Shown: in pieces, positions 52,571-61,461 of the stretch | Position numbering within the stretch: position 1 is the stretch's first letter | Layout: every line of letters starts with the position of its first letter | Assembly: GCA_947475245.1 (NCBI GenBank) | Contig: CANJLW010000004.1 | Span: 1-64,000, forward strand | DNA from: Acetobacteraceae bacterium | GTDB taxonomy: Bacteria; Pseudomonadota; Alphaproteobacteria; Acetobacterales; Acetobacteraceae | Length of the DNA stretch: 64,000 nt | Direction: 5' to 3' | Notes under the pieces: model-generated | What the model saw: the letters and a program-made list of their open reading frames with translations, nothing else | What the model was told of the DNA's origin: nothing | The model's database searches: none | Made by a program: the position numbers and the translations under genes

Positions 52571-53488
52571 ATGCGCATCGCCATCATCGGTCAGCAGGAT
52601 TTCGGCAAAGCCGCGCTGGAGGCATTCCTGCAACGCGGTGACGATGTCGCCGCCGTCTTCTGCGCTCCGGAAAAAGGCCGGCCCGACCCGCTGCGGCTGG
52701 CGGCGGAAGCGGCGGGCGTGACAGTCTTCCAGTTCCCCAAGCTGACCGACCCGGCGGCGTTGGAGGCATTGACGGCGGCCAAGGTCGATATCGGCGTCAT
52801 GGCCTACGTCACCCAGTTCGTGCCGCAGAATTTCTGCAACATTCCCAAATTCGGCACCATCCAGTTCCACCCCAGCCTGCTGCCCTTGCATCGCGGCGCC
52901 AGTTCCATGAGCTGGTCGGTCATCTGCGGCCGCTCCGAAACCGGGTTCAGCATTTTCCGCCCGACCGATGGCCTCGACGAAGGCCCCGTCATCCTGATGC
53001 GCTCGGTCAAGATCGAGGCGGAAGACACCCTTGGCAGCCTGTATTTCGGTAAAATTTTCCCGATGGGCGTGGCGGGCCTGGTCGAAGCCGCCGACATGGT
53101 CGTCGCCGGCAAAGCCCCGGCCATCGCGCAGTATGAACCCGACGCGGGGTACGAGGGCATCATTCGCGAGGCGGAGTCGCGCATTAACTGGGCGAACCAC
53201 GTCGATCAGACCTTCAACCTGATCCGCGGCTGCAATCCGGCCCCCGGCGCATGGACGACGTTGGATGGCAAGAAGCTGTTCCTGTTCGAAAGCACCAAGC
53301 GGATCGCGCGCACCTTCTCCGAGGTCAAAGGCAAGAAAATCGGCGAGGTCGTGGCGCAAAACGGCCAAAGCCTGACGATTCACGGCCAGGGCGGCTTTAT
53401 CGAGGTTCATCGCATCCGCCCCGACGGCGGCAAAAAAGTCGCCGCCGCGGAAGTCGGGATCGCGGTCGGCAGCATCCTGGGCGGATAA
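52571..53488 (+). CDS. Formyltransferase-family protein resembling the 10-formyl-THF hydrolase domain of ALDH1L1
   Basis: A 305-residue protein made of an N-terminal formyltransferase domain and a C-terminal FMT-like barrel. FHPSLLPLHRGASSMSWS carries the catalytic His100, and Asp136 is in GLDEGPV. As in the hydrolase domain of mammalian 10-formyl-THF dehydrogenase, the FMT asparagine two residues before this His is missing (here Gln-Phe-His). INWANHVDQTFNLIRGCNPAPGAW is also of that type. It may hydrolyse or transfer formyl groups rather than formylate initiator tRNA. Confidence 0.8.
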   Translation: MRIAIIGQQDFGKAALEAFLQRGDDVAAVFCAPEKGRPDPLRLAAEAAGVTVFQFPKLTDPAALEALTAAKVDIGVMAYVTQFVPQNFCNIPKFGTIQFHPSLLPLHRGASSMSWSVICGRSETGFSIFRPTDGLDEGPVILMRSVKIEAEDTLGSLYFGKIFPMGVAGLVEAADMVVAGKAPAIAQYEPDAGYEGIIREAESRINWANHVDQTFNLIRGCNPAPGAWTTLDGKKLFLFESTKRIARTFSEVKGKKIGEVVAQNGQSLTIHGQGGFIEVHRIRPDGGKKVAAAEVGIAVGSILGG

Positions 53489-53577
53489 AGTTGCGCACAT
53501 TCGGCCGGGGGTCGTTGCCGAACAGCCCCGTGGAATGTAGCGTCCGCCCGGATAGTTGGAACCCGGACTGAATTCCG

Positions 53578-54612
53578 ATGCTCGCCCGTATGCTCCTGGC
53601 CGCCGCGGTGTCGATAACCGTGACAGCCGCCCCCACGCTCGCGCGCGATCTAACGATCGTAACACGCGGAGAGGGGCTGTTGTCCGCGTTTCAGGACGTG
53701 TTGGTGCAGCCTTTCACCGCCGCGACCGATCTTCCCGCCGTCCAGGAAAGCTGGGACGGCGGATTGGAGACTCTGCGCGGGCGCGCCAAGGCGGGCGACA
53801 ATAATTGGGATTTGGTGCAGGTCGATCCGGAAGAACTGGCCACCGGCTGCGCTGAAGGCCTGTTCGAAAAACTCGATTGGCCCGCCATCGGCAGCAAGGA
53901 ACATTACGCCCCGCAGGCCGTCAGCGATTGCGGCGTCGGCGCGCTGATCGCCAACGTCGCCCTGGCATGGGACAAGGATAAATTCCCGGCGACGCCAAGC
54001 TGGGCGGATTTCTGGGATGTCGCGAAGTATCCCGGCAAGCGCGGCCTGTCGCGCAACCTGCGCCCCACCTTGGAAATCGCCTTGCTCGCGGACGGCGTCG
54101 CGCCGAACGAGGTCTACAAAACCCTCGGCACCGCCGAAGGCGTGGACCGCGCGTTCCGCAAACTGGATCAGCTAAAGCCCTATATCGCCTGGTGGCAGAC
54201 CGAAGCCGAAGCCGCGCGCCATCTGGCTTCCGGTGACGTATTACTGACCGCGGCCCCCAGCGCCCGCGTCATCACGGCCGGACGCATGGACAAGCGGAAC
54301 TTCGGCATACAGTTCACCGCCAGCCTTTACGAAGTGCAAAGCTGGGCCGTGGTCAAAAGCAGCCCGAATCTCCGCCACGCCCTCCAATTCCTCTACTTCG
54401 CGGGTTCTCCGGCCATCGAGGCGCGCTTGATGCGCGTCAGCGGCGATATCGGCCTGGCGCGCGGCGTGAATGAGTTTCTGCCGCCGGAACTCGCGGCCGT
54501 CTCCCCCACTGCTCAGGCCAATTTGTCGGTCTCCCTGCGCATGGATGCCGGCTTCTGGCGGGAAAACGCCGCCAAGCTACGCCCCCGCTTCGACGCCTGG
54601 CTCGCCCCGTAG
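53578..54612 (+). CDS. Periplasmic substrate-binding protein, spermidine/putrescine (PotD) type
   Basis: A 344-residue binding protein with a signal peptide (LLAAAVSITVTAAPTLARD). SWDGGLETLRGRAKAGDNNWDLVQVDPEELA and WADFWDVAKYPGKRGL are typical of the polyamine/iron family 1 binding proteins. No permease or ATPase gene is adjacent. It ends five bases from the convergent Nramp gene. Confidence 0.88.
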   Translation: MLARMLLAAAVSITVTAAPTLARDLTIVTRGEGLLSAFQDVLVQPFTAATDLPAVQESWDGGLETLRGRAKAGDNNWDLVQVDPEELATGCAEGLFEKLDWPAIGSKEHYAPQAVSDCGVGALIANVALAWDKDKFPATPSWADFWDVAKYPGKRGLSRNLRPTLEIALLADGVAPNEVYKTLGTAEGVDRAFRKLDQLKPYIAWWQTEAEAARHLASGDVLLTAAPSARVITAGRMDKRNFGIQFTASLYEVQSWAVVKSSPNLRHALQFLYFAGSPAIEARLMRVSGDIGLARGVNEFLPPELAAVSPTAQANLSVSLRMDAGFWRENAAKLRPRFDAWLAP

Positions 54613-54617
54613 CCCCG

Positions 54618-55940
54618 TCACCAGAACACGAACATGACGGCCACGGCGGTCGCCATCGTTGCCGTGCACAGCCACCCCATCGCCCATAGCGGCCGAGGCA
54701 GCACGAAGCGCCCCATCACCTTGGGCGAGGCCGCCATGATCATCATCACGATCATCAGCGGCACCGACACCACCCCGTTCAGCACCGCCGACCAGAACAA
54801 CGCCTTGATCGGATCGACGCCCACGAAGTTGATGGCGACCCCGACCAGCGTCGAAACCGCGATCGCCGCGTAGAACGCCTTGGCGTCCAACGGCAAGCGC
54901 GCCAGACCGGTGGTCCAACCCAGAGCCTCCCCCACCGCGTACGCCGAGGACCCGGCCAGCACCGGCACCGCCAGCAGACCGATGCCGATGATCCCCGCCG
55001 CGAACAGCGCGAAGGTAAACGCGCCGGCGATCGGTCGCAGCGCCTCCGCCGCTTGCGAAGACGTCTGAATGTCCGTCACCCCATGCGCGTGCAGGGTTAC
55101 CGCCGTGGTGATGATGATGAACAGGCTGATGATGTTGGAAAACGCCATCCCCAGATACGTGTCCAGCCGGATCCGCCCAATCTGCGCCGGAGCTTCCGTC
55201 GGGGCCGCGATCAGCGGGTGCGCGTCGGGGTCCACCCGCTCGTCCTCCGCCTCCTGCGACGATTGCCAGAAGAAGCAATAGGGCGTGATCGTCGTGCCCA
55301 GCACCGCGACGACGGTCACGATATAGTCGCGGCTGGGGACGATATTGGGCATGAAGGTGTCGCGCGCCACCTCGGCCCAGGGCACATCGACGATCAGCGC
55401 GACCGCGACATAGGCGAACAGCGACACGCAGGTCCATTTCAGGATTCGGATGTAACGGTCGTAGCGGGCGAACACCTCCAACGCCACGCAGCCCACCCCA
55501 AACGCCACGACATAAAGCCCGCTCGGCCCGCCGATCAGCAAGCGCAGCGCGTCGGCCATCGCTCCCAGATCGGCGCCCAGGTTGATCGTATTGGCCACCA
55601 GCAGCAGCAAGACGATCCCGCGCAGCAGCCAGGGCGGATAATGCGCGCGGATGTTGCCGGCGATCCCCAACCCGGTCACCCGGCCGATCCGCGCGCTGAT
55701 TTCCTGGATCGCCGCCATCAGCGGAAAGGTAAACAACATGACCCAGCACATCGACGTGCCGAATTGCGCCCCGGCCTGGGAGTATGTGGCGATCCCGCTG
55801 GGGTCGTCGTCCGACGCGCCGGTGATCAGCCCCGGCCCCAGCCGCGCCAGCAGGCCTTTATGCGCCGGGATTTTCGGCACCCGATGCCGAGCGATGCGGT
55901 GTGCGAGGGTTTGGTGGCGGGGATGAGGCATGGGGGACAT
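54618..55940 (-). CDS. Nramp-family transporter with non-canonical metal site
   Basis: A 440-residue membrane protein of the Nramp fold with eleven helices. Helix 1 reads GASDDDPSGIATYSQ where canonical Nramps have DPGN, so the metal-ligand Asn is Gly. Helix 6 reads TITPYCFFWQ (217-226) where they have MPH, so the metal-selecting Met is Thr. These changes resemble Nramp relatives that carry Mg or other hard ions, but substrate is unproved. It is the third gene of a leftward set after the MBL hydrolase and small exported protein, 15 bases apart. Confidence 0.85.
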   Translation of the reverse strand: MSPMPHPRHQTLAHRIARHRVPKIPAHKGLLARLGPGLITGASDDDPSGIATYSQAGAQFGTSMCWVMLFTFPLMAAIQEISARIGRVTGLGIAGNIRAHYPPWLLRGIVLLLLVANTINLGADLGAMADALRLLIGGPSGLYVVAFGVGCVALEVFARYDRYIRILKWTCVSLFAYVAVALIVDVPWAEVARDTFMPNIVPSRDYIVTVVAVLGTTITPYCFFWQSSQEAEDERVDPDAHPLIAAPTEAPAQIGRIRLDTYLGMAFSNIISLFIIITTAVTLHAHGVTDIQTSSQAAEALRPIAGAFTFALFAAGIIGIGLLAVPVLAGSSAYAVGEALGWTTGLARLPLDAKAFYAAIAVSTLVGVAINFVGVDPIKALFWSAVLNGVVSVPLMIVMMIMAASPKVMGRFVLPRPLWAMGWLCTATMATAVAVMFVFW

Positions 55941-55955
55941 ATGGTGCGCCGAACG

Positions 55956-56330
55956 CTATCGCGTCGGAAGCGCAATCGTCAGTGTCGCGCCATCGTAACC
56001 CACAGGCTTGAACCGCGCCCGGATCGTCACCCGATCGATCCCCCGGGGAATCGCCACGCCGGACAATTCGCGGGTGAACGGCTGTTCGTTCTCGTGCGGA
56101 TGATCCAGAACGCGCACGCCCAGCACGCGGCCGTCCGGGGCAAGCACCTCAAACCGATCGGCGTAACGATCCCAGCCGGTGTCGCGGCTGCGGATCGTCA
56201 CGTCGAAATCATAGAGGCCGGCGGAACGTCGATCGACGGTCGCGCCGATCACATCCGCCTCTCCGGCGGACGACGGTAAGGCGTGCAGTGCACCGGCGAG
56301 GACCAGCGCGATGGTCAGGCCGCGCGCCAC
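55956..56330 (-). CDS. Small exported protein, unknown function
   Basis: A 124-residue protein with a signal peptide (LTIALVLAGALHALPSSAGEA) and a beta-rich domain: VDRRSAGLYDFDVTIRSRDTGWDRYADRFEV, with LGVRVLDHPHENEQPFTREL. The GTG start at 56330 overlaps the end of the preceding MBL gene by 16 bases; GGAGAG lies just upstream. Translational coupling is likely. The double HPHENEQP-type motif is distinctive but not assigned to a known domain here. Confidence 0.7.
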   Translation of the reverse strand: MARGLTIALVLAGALHALPSSAGEADVIGATVDRRSAGLYDFDVTIRSRDTGWDRYADRFEVLAPDGRVLGVRVLDHPHENEQPFTRELSGVAIPRGIDRVTIRARFKPVGYDGATLTIALPTR

Positions 56331-57148
56331 ATCTCTCCGTCGCGGATGACTTTCGCTTCCACTTCCATCTTCAGCAGATGCGCGAGCACGTTGCGCTCCG
56401 CCGCGCGCCGCAGGCGCGGGTTGACCTGCGAATACAGCGTATCCATCAGCGTGAACGTGCTGGCCGGGCCTTCGGTCAGCTTCTTCGCGATGGCGTTTTC
56501 GCGCGCGATGCGGTGGGTCAGCATTTCGCGCACCAGGGTGCGAGGCTCGCGCAGCGCCGGGCCGTGGCCGGGCAGGTACACGTCGTCGTCGCGCTTCAGC
56601 AGCAATTCCAGGCTGGCGAAGTAATCCTTCATGTCGCCGCCCGGCGGGCTGACGATGCTGGTGGACCACGACATGACATGATCGGCGCTGAACAGCACGT
56701 TATCGCCGTTCTGCGCCTTCACCGCGAAGCACAGGTGATCCAGCGCATGACCCGGCGTATGCACCGCGGCCAGACCGGCGACCATGTCCCCGTCGGCCAG
56801 CTTGACGTCGGCGTCGAATTTTTCGTCGCCGGTGATCTTGAAGCCGACCGTCGGCGCGCCGCACAGGGCCTTCAGTGCCGGCACCGCGCCCACATGGTCG
56901 TGATGCGTGTGGCTGACCAGGATCAGCGCGATCTTGCCGCCGGTATGACGCATGATGGCGTCGACATGCTCCGGATGATCCTCCGGACCCGGGTCCAACA
57001 CCACGAGGCCCTGCTCGGTCTCGATCAAATAGGTGTTGGTGCCCAGATAGGTCATCGGCCCCGGGTTGGCGGCGACGATACGGCTGATCCCCGGCATGAT
57101 CGGCAAATTGGCGCCGCGCTCCGGCTCTGGTTCGGTCAGAAAGGGCAT
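56315..57148 (-). CDS. MBL-fold metallo-hydrolase, LACTB2-like
   Basis: A 277-residue beta-lactamase-fold hydrolase. The metal site HTHHDHVG is complete, with later TPGHALDH, SADHVM and LPGHGP. A C-terminal winged-helix-like domain is present, as in LACTB2-type proteins. Likely hydrolyses an ester, lactone or nucleic acid. The start MPFLTEP was chosen over a longer frame overlapping the divergent gene. Confidence 0.88.
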   Translation of the reverse strand: MPFLTEPEPERGANLPIMPGISRIVAANPGPMTYLGTNTYLIETEQGLVVLDPGPEDHPEHVDAIMRHTGGKIALILVSHTHHDHVGAVPALKALCGAPTVGFKITGDEKFDADVKLADGDMVAGLAAVHTPGHALDHLCFAVKAQNGDNVLFSADHVMSWSTSIVSPPGGDMKDYFASLELLLKRDDDVYLPGHGPALREPRTLVREMLTHRIARENAIAKKLTEGPASTFTLMDTLYSQVNPRLRRAAERNVLAHLLKMEVEAKVIRDGEMWRAA

Positions 57149-57254
57149 TGGGTCCTCGCGATCTTCTGGGCGCGTTGATGCCGCAATCCGGCGGGGCTGG
57201 CAACGTGGCGGCGTGCTATGCCAGGATCGCGTCAACAAACAGGAGGATACGGTC

Positions 57255-57893
57255 ATGGCCAACGGGCTGCTGTTCGCGTCGTTCGATTTCTCGACGGCGC
57301 ACGCTGATGAATTCCACGACTGGTACGACACCGAACACGTCCCGGAACGCATGCGCGTTCCCGGCTTCATCAACGCCGAACGCTGGATCGGCGACGAGAA
57401 TCCCAAACTCGCCGTCGCCACCTATGATCTGACATCGCACGCCGTGCTCGCAAGCCCGCCCTATATGGCCGTCGGCGGCGCGAACGGATCGCCGTGGACC
57501 AAGCGCGTGACCGGCATGGCCAAACGTATCCTGCGCTTCGAGGGCGAACAACTCGTCCCCGGCGACGCCATCGCGCCCGATGGCGCCGGCGCGCTGCTGG
57601 TCGCCTCGATGAATATCGACCCCGCCGCCGAAGCCGAATTCACCGCCTGGTACAATACCGAGCATCTTCCCCAGCTTGCCGCCGTGCCCGGCGTTCTGCG
57701 TGCCCGCCGCTTCAAGGCCGGCGGAGAGGGCATCGAACGCCAGTACCTCGCGCTGTATCATCTGGCGTCGACCGACGTCTCCCGCTCCGACGCCTGGAGC
57801 AAGGCCGCCAACACGCCGTGGAGCGAACGGATGCGCCCGCATTTCCGGGACCTGCTGGTGCTGCGCTGCCGCCGCTATTCCCGCGCCGCCTGA
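57255..57893 (+). CDS. Tandem dimeric alpha/beta-barrel protein (EthD/DUF4286-like)
   Basis: A 212-residue protein of two homologous ferredoxin-like halves. The first has FHDWYDTEHVPERMRVPGF and the second FTAWYNTEHLPQLAAVPGV: the W-Y-[DN]-TEH motif is repeated about 120 residues apart. Each half resembles EthD-type dimeric barrels; fusing two in one chain gives an internal dimer. Probable catabolic role; no substrate assigned. It has an AGGAGG ribosome site and precedes the binding-protein gene by 17 bases. Confidence 0.75.
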   Translation: MANGLLFASFDFSTAHADEFHDWYDTEHVPERMRVPGFINAERWIGDENPKLAVATYDLTSHAVLASPPYMAVGGANGSPWTKRVTGMAKRILRFEGEQLVPGDAIAPDGAGALLVASMNIDPAAEAEFTAWYNTEHLPQLAAVPGVLRARRFKAGGEGIERQYLALYHLASTDVSRSDAWSKAANTPWSERMRPHFRDLLVLRCRRYSRAA

Positions 57894-57910
57894 TAATTAG
57901 GATCAAAACC

Positions 57911-59113
57911 ATGACACAATTGACCCGCCGCAGGGCGCTGAGCCTGGCGGCAAGCGCGACTTTGGCGACACCGGCCATCGCGCAGGCCAAGCAGGCACCG
58001 GGCGTCACCGCCAAGGAAATCCTGATGGGCCAGACCCAGCCCTATAGCGGCCCGGCGTCGAGCTATGCCCCGATCGGCAAGACCGAGGTGGCCTATGTCG
58101 ACTTCATCAACGCTCAGGGCGGCATCAACGGGCGCAAGCTGAAACTGCTGTCGCTCGACGACGGCTACAGCCCGCCGAAAACCGTCGAGCAAACCCGCAA
58201 GCTGGTGGAAGAAGAAGGCGTCGCCTTCATCTTTCAGCAACTCGGCACGCCCTGCGCCACGGCCACGCGGAAATATCTGAACCAGAAGAAAGTGCCGCAA
58301 ATCTTCGTCGCATCCGGCGCGACGCAGTTCGGCGACCGCGAGAACTTCCCTTGGACCATGGGCTGGCAGATCAGCTACCAGATCGAGGGTCGGGTCTATG
58401 CGCGCTACATTATGACCGCGAACCCCAACGCCAAAATCGGCCTGCTGTATCAGAACGACGATAGCGGCAAGGACTTCGCCAAGGGCTTCCGCGACGGGAT
58501 GGGCAGCAAGGCCGGCCAGATCGTCGCCACCGTCAGCTACGAAGTCACCGATGCCACGGTCGACTCCCAGATCGTGCAGTTGCATACCGCCGGCGCCGAC
58601 ACGCTGTTCGTCGCCACCGTGCCCAAATTCACCGCCATGGCGCTGCGCAAGGTGCGGGAGCTGAACTGGAACCCGCTGTATGTGATCGCCAGCGTCGGCT
58701 CCTCCGTGTCGTCGGGGCTGGCCCCGGTCGGCGTTGAAAAGGCCATCGGCCTGATCACCGGCGCTTACATGAAGGACCCGTCGGACCCGCAATGGAAGAG
58801 CGATCAGGGCTATAAGGACTGGCTGTCCTTCATGCAGACAACCCAGCCCGGCGGCGACATTTCCGACATCAACAACGTCTATGGCTATTGCGCCGCGCAG
58901 ACGCTGATGCCGGTGCTGCGCCAGTGCGGCGAGGATTTGTCGCGCGAGAACATCATGAAGCAGGCAGCCAACCTGGATATACAACTGCCGATGTTCCACA
59001 ACGGCATCCGCTTCACCACCAAGGCAGACGACTACTACGGGATCAAGAAGCTGCGCCTTCAGCGCTTCGACGGGAAAGCCTGGGTGCCGTTCGGCGATCC
59101 GATCGGCGCCTGA
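57911..59113 (+). CDS. Branched-chain amino acid/amide-type ABC substrate-binding protein
   Basis: A 400-residue periplasmic binding protein with a twin-Arg-like signal (TRRRALSLAASATLATPAIAQA). ILMGQTQPYSGPASSYAPIG, INAQGGINGRKLKLLSLDDGYSPPKTVEQTRKLVE and YEVTDATVDSQIVQLHTAGADTLF match the LivK/Peripla_BP_6 family. No livHMGF genes are adjacent, so it is an orphan binding protein. Confidence 0.9.
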   Translation: MTQLTRRRALSLAASATLATPAIAQAKQAPGVTAKEILMGQTQPYSGPASSYAPIGKTEVAYVDFINAQGGINGRKLKLLSLDDGYSPPKTVEQTRKLVEEEGVAFIFQQLGTPCATATRKYLNQKKVPQIFVASGATQFGDRENFPWTMGWQISYQIEGRVYARYIMTANPNAKIGLLYQNDDSGKDFAKGFRDGMGSKAGQIVATVSYEVTDATVDSQIVQLHTAGADTLFVATVPKFTAMALRKVRELNWNPLYVIASVGSSVSSGLAPVGVEKAIGLITGAYMKDPSDPQWKSDQGYKDWLSFMQTTQPGGDISDINNVYGYCAAQTLMPVLRQCGEDLSRENIMKQAANLDIQLPMFHNGIRFTTKADDYYGIKKLRLQRFDGKAWVPFGDPIGA

Positions 59114-59149
59114 CGCGTTTCGACCACCTTCGGCCTAACGGAGACTGAC

Positions 59150-59542
59150 ATGCGCCTTTCAATCCATCTTGCCATCGGCATGCTCGCCGTTCTGCTGGGC
59201 GCGATGCCCGTCGCGGCCTCCACGCAGGCACCGTTCGACCAGACCGTGCTGACCGCCGCCCAAACCGCCGGCAAGCCGATCCTGATCGCTGTTCACGCGC
59301 CCTGGTGCCCGGTCTGCGCCAAGCAGACCCCGGTCATCAACGCCCTGGCCGCGACAGAAGACTTCAAGGATCTCGTCATCCTCACGATCGACTTCGACTC
59401 CCAGAAAGACCTCCTGAAGACCTTCGGCGTGCAAAAGCAAAGCACGCTGATCGTCATGCACGGCAAGGCCGAGCGCGACCGGTCCACCGGCGTGTCCGAT
59501 CCCGATGCCATCAAGACCCTGCTGCTGAAATCCAAGAGCTGA
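59150..59542 (+). CDS. Periplasmic thioredoxin-fold protein
   Basis: A 130-residue protein with a signal peptide (IHLAIGMLAVLLGAMPVAAST) and a thioredoxin fold. The active site is WCPVCAKQ (Cys53, Cys56); PVC is atypical for thioredoxin (GPC) and closer to TlpA/thioredoxin-like reductants. FDSQKDLLKTFGVQKQSTLIV is the cis-Pro region equivalent. It is four bases upstream of a CcdA gene, which would pass electrons to it. Confidence 0.88.
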   Translation: MRLSIHLAIGMLAVLLGAMPVAASTQAPFDQTVLTAAQTAGKPILIAVHAPWCPVCAKQTPVINALAATEDFKDLVILTIDFDSQKDLLKTFGVQKQSTLIVMHGKAERDRSTGVSDPDAIKTLLLKSKS

Positions 59543-59546
59543 TCGA

Positions 59547-60269
59547 ATGACCGGCGGCGCGATCCTGTTCGGTTTCGCCGCCGGCCTTCTTTCTACCCTG
59601 TCACCCTGCGTGCTGCCCTTGCTGCCCCTTGTTCTGGGCGGCGCGGTCACGGCGCATCGCTTCGGCGCCGTCGCACTGTCCGCCGGAGTCGTGCTTTCCT
59701 TCGTCGCGGTCGGACTGTTCACCGCAACCATCGGCTTCGCCATCGGCCTTGACGCCGCGTTCTTTCGCGTCGCCTCCGCCGTTCTTCTGCTCGCTCTCGG
59801 CATCGTCCTGCTCAGCACCGCCCTGCAACAGCGTTTCGCCCTGGCCGCCGGCGGTCTCGGCGACGCCGGCAACCGCTTCATCGACAGGATCGCCCCCGCC
59901 GGATTGTCCGGTCAGTTCGTTATCGGCCTGATTCTCGGCGCGATCTGGAGCCCCTGTGTCGGCCCAACCCTCGGCGCGGCCTCCGTCCTCGCCGCGCGCG
60001 GCGAAAATCTCGGCGTCGTTGCCGCCACCATGCTGGCCTTCGGGGCCGGAGCGGCCCTGCCGCTCGCGCTTGTCGGCTCCCTGTCGCGCGAAGCCCTGAT
60101 GCGCTGGCGCGGCCGGATGATGAACGCGGGTCAGGGTGGAAAATACGCGCTGGGCGGCGGCGCGCTGTTCATCGGGCTGCTGATTCTGACCGGCCTCGAC
60201 CACCGGCTTGAAGCCGTCCTGGTCGATCTTTCCCCGGCCTGGCTGACCGACCTGACGACGCGGTTCTAA
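59547..60269 (+). CDS. ccdA: Cytochrome c biogenesis protein CcdA / DsbD transmembrane domain
   Basis: A 240-residue membrane protein with six helices. The conserved cysteines are in LSTLSPCVLPLLPL and IWSPCVGPTLGA. It transfers electrons from cytoplasmic thioredoxin across the membrane. The adjacent periplasmic thioredoxin gene, four bases upstream, is its natural acceptor, forming a small thiol-reducing relay. Confidence 0.93.
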   Translation: MTGGAILFGFAAGLLSTLSPCVLPLLPLVLGGAVTAHRFGAVALSAGVVLSFVAVGLFTATIGFAIGLDAAFFRVASAVLLLALGIVLLSTALQQRFALAAGGLGDAGNRFIDRIAPAGLSGQFVIGLILGAIWSPCVGPTLGAASVLAARGENLGVVAATMLAFGAGAALPLALVGSLSREALMRWRGRMMNAGQGGKYALGGGALFIGLLILTGLDHRLEAVLVDLSPAWLTDLTTRF

Positions 60270-60308
60270 GGGTCGCCTTTCGCATCGGGCGATGGCACAG
60301 TGCGGTCG

Positions 60309-61091
60309 ATGCGATACTTTCTGATTCTGCTCTGCGCCGTCATTCTGGCCCTGCCCATGTCCGCTGGGCCCGCTTCCGGCAAGGACAAACCCGTCCTCGC
60401 CGCCACCCCGCTGTCGCGCGCCGATCTGCCGTGGTGGCGGACCCGCCATGAAGCGAAGCTGGCGGAACTGCGCCAGAAGCGCCCCAATCTGATCTTCCTC
60501 GGCGACTCCATCACCCAAAGCTGGGAATTGACCGGACCGCCCGACTACATGAACTTCGTCCCCGTCTGGCAACGCTTTTACGGCGACCGCAACGCCGTCA
60601 ACCTGGGTTTCAGCGGCGACGCCACCGCGCACCTGCTGTGGCGCATCCAGAACGGCGAAGTCGCCGGCATCGCCCCAAAGGTCGCGGTCGTGCTGATCGG
60701 CGCCAACAACCTGGGCAAGCTGCGCTGGTCGGCCGAAGACACCCTGGCCGGCTTCGACGCCATCGTCGCCGCCCTTGCCACCCGCCTTCCGACCACGAAA
60801 GTCCTGCTGCTTGGGATTCTGCCCAGCGACCGCACGGACTGGGCGACGGCGACGACGGCGACGGTGAACAAGGCCCTCGCCGCGAAATACGCGCGCCACC
60901 CCGCGGTGACCTTCCTCGACGTCGGGCATGTGTTCATGCGCAATGGCGTGCTCAATCGCGATCTGTACTACGACACCAGGAAATCCCCACCCGGCGCGCC
61001 GCTGCACCCCTCCGCCGAGGGACAGGCGCTGATGGCCGCCGCGATGGAGCCCACGCTCAGCACCCTGCTGGGTGACAAACCGCGCCGCTGA
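60309..61091 (+). CDS. Secreted SGNH/GDSL hydrolase
   Basis: A 260-residue protein with a signal peptide (FLILLCAVILALPMSAGPASG). LIFLGDSITQSWE carries the nucleophile Ser, GFSGDATAHLLWR and LIGANNLG give the oxyanion Gly and Asn, and LHPSAEGQ gives the catalytic His. It hydrolyses esters, perhaps of polysaccharides or lipids. The ATG at 60309 was preferred over GTG at 60300. Confidence 0.88.
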   Translation: MRYFLILLCAVILALPMSAGPASGKDKPVLAATPLSRADLPWWRTRHEAKLAELRQKRPNLIFLGDSITQSWELTGPPDYMNFVPVWQRFYGDRNAVNLGFSGDATAHLLWRIQNGEVAGIAPKVAVVLIGANNLGKLRWSAEDTLAGFDAIVAALATRLPTTKVLLLGILPSDRTDWATATTATVNKALAAKYARHPAVTFLDVGHVFMRNGVLNRDLYYDTRKSPPGAPLHPSAEGQALMAAAMEPTLSTLLGDKPRR

Positions 61092-61105
61092 ACAAGGAAA
61101 CGCCC

Positions 61106-61402
61106 ATGGCCAAAGGATATTGGATCGCCCGCGTCGATGTGACCGACCCGGACGGCTACAAGCAATACGTCGCCGCCAACGCCGAAGCCTTCGCCAAATA
61201 CGACGCCAAATTCCTGGTGCGCGGCGGGCGGTTCGAAGCCCCCGAAGGCTCCCCCCGCGCCCGCAACGTGGTGATCGAGTTCAAGGATTACGAAACCGCG
61301 CTGGCCTGCTACCACTCCCCGGAATACGCCCGCGCCCTGGCCTTTCGCCTGAACGCGGGCATCGCCGATCTGCTGGTCATCGAAGGCTACGACGCGCCTT
61401 AG
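61106..61402 (+). CDS. DUF1330 domain protein
   Basis: A 98-residue dimeric alpha/beta-barrel protein. AKGYWIARVDVTDPDGYKQYV and the RARNVVIEFKDYETALACYHSPEYARAL segment with AD LLVIEG fit DUF1330. Function unknown; structurally near EthD and monooxygenase dimer barrels. It follows the GDSL gene by 14 bases. Confidence 0.85.
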   Translation: MAKGYWIARVDVTDPDGYKQYVAANAEAFAKYDAKFLVRGGRFEAPEGSPRARNVVIEFKDYETALACYHSPEYARALAFRLNAGIADLLVIEGYDAP

Positions 61403-61444
61403 GGCTTGTTCGACAATAATCGAATCGATCAACCGTTTTGTCGG

Positions 61445-61461
61445 CGTTGCCTTAGGCAACG
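61445..61461 (-). other. Palindrome across the amidase stop codon
   Basis: CGTTGCC and GGCAACG flank TTA, the amidase stop codon in reverse. On the coding strand it forms a seven-pair hairpin around TAA, followed by CCGACAAAACGG. It could act as a weak terminator shared by the convergent DUF1330 and amidase genes. Confidence 0.3.
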
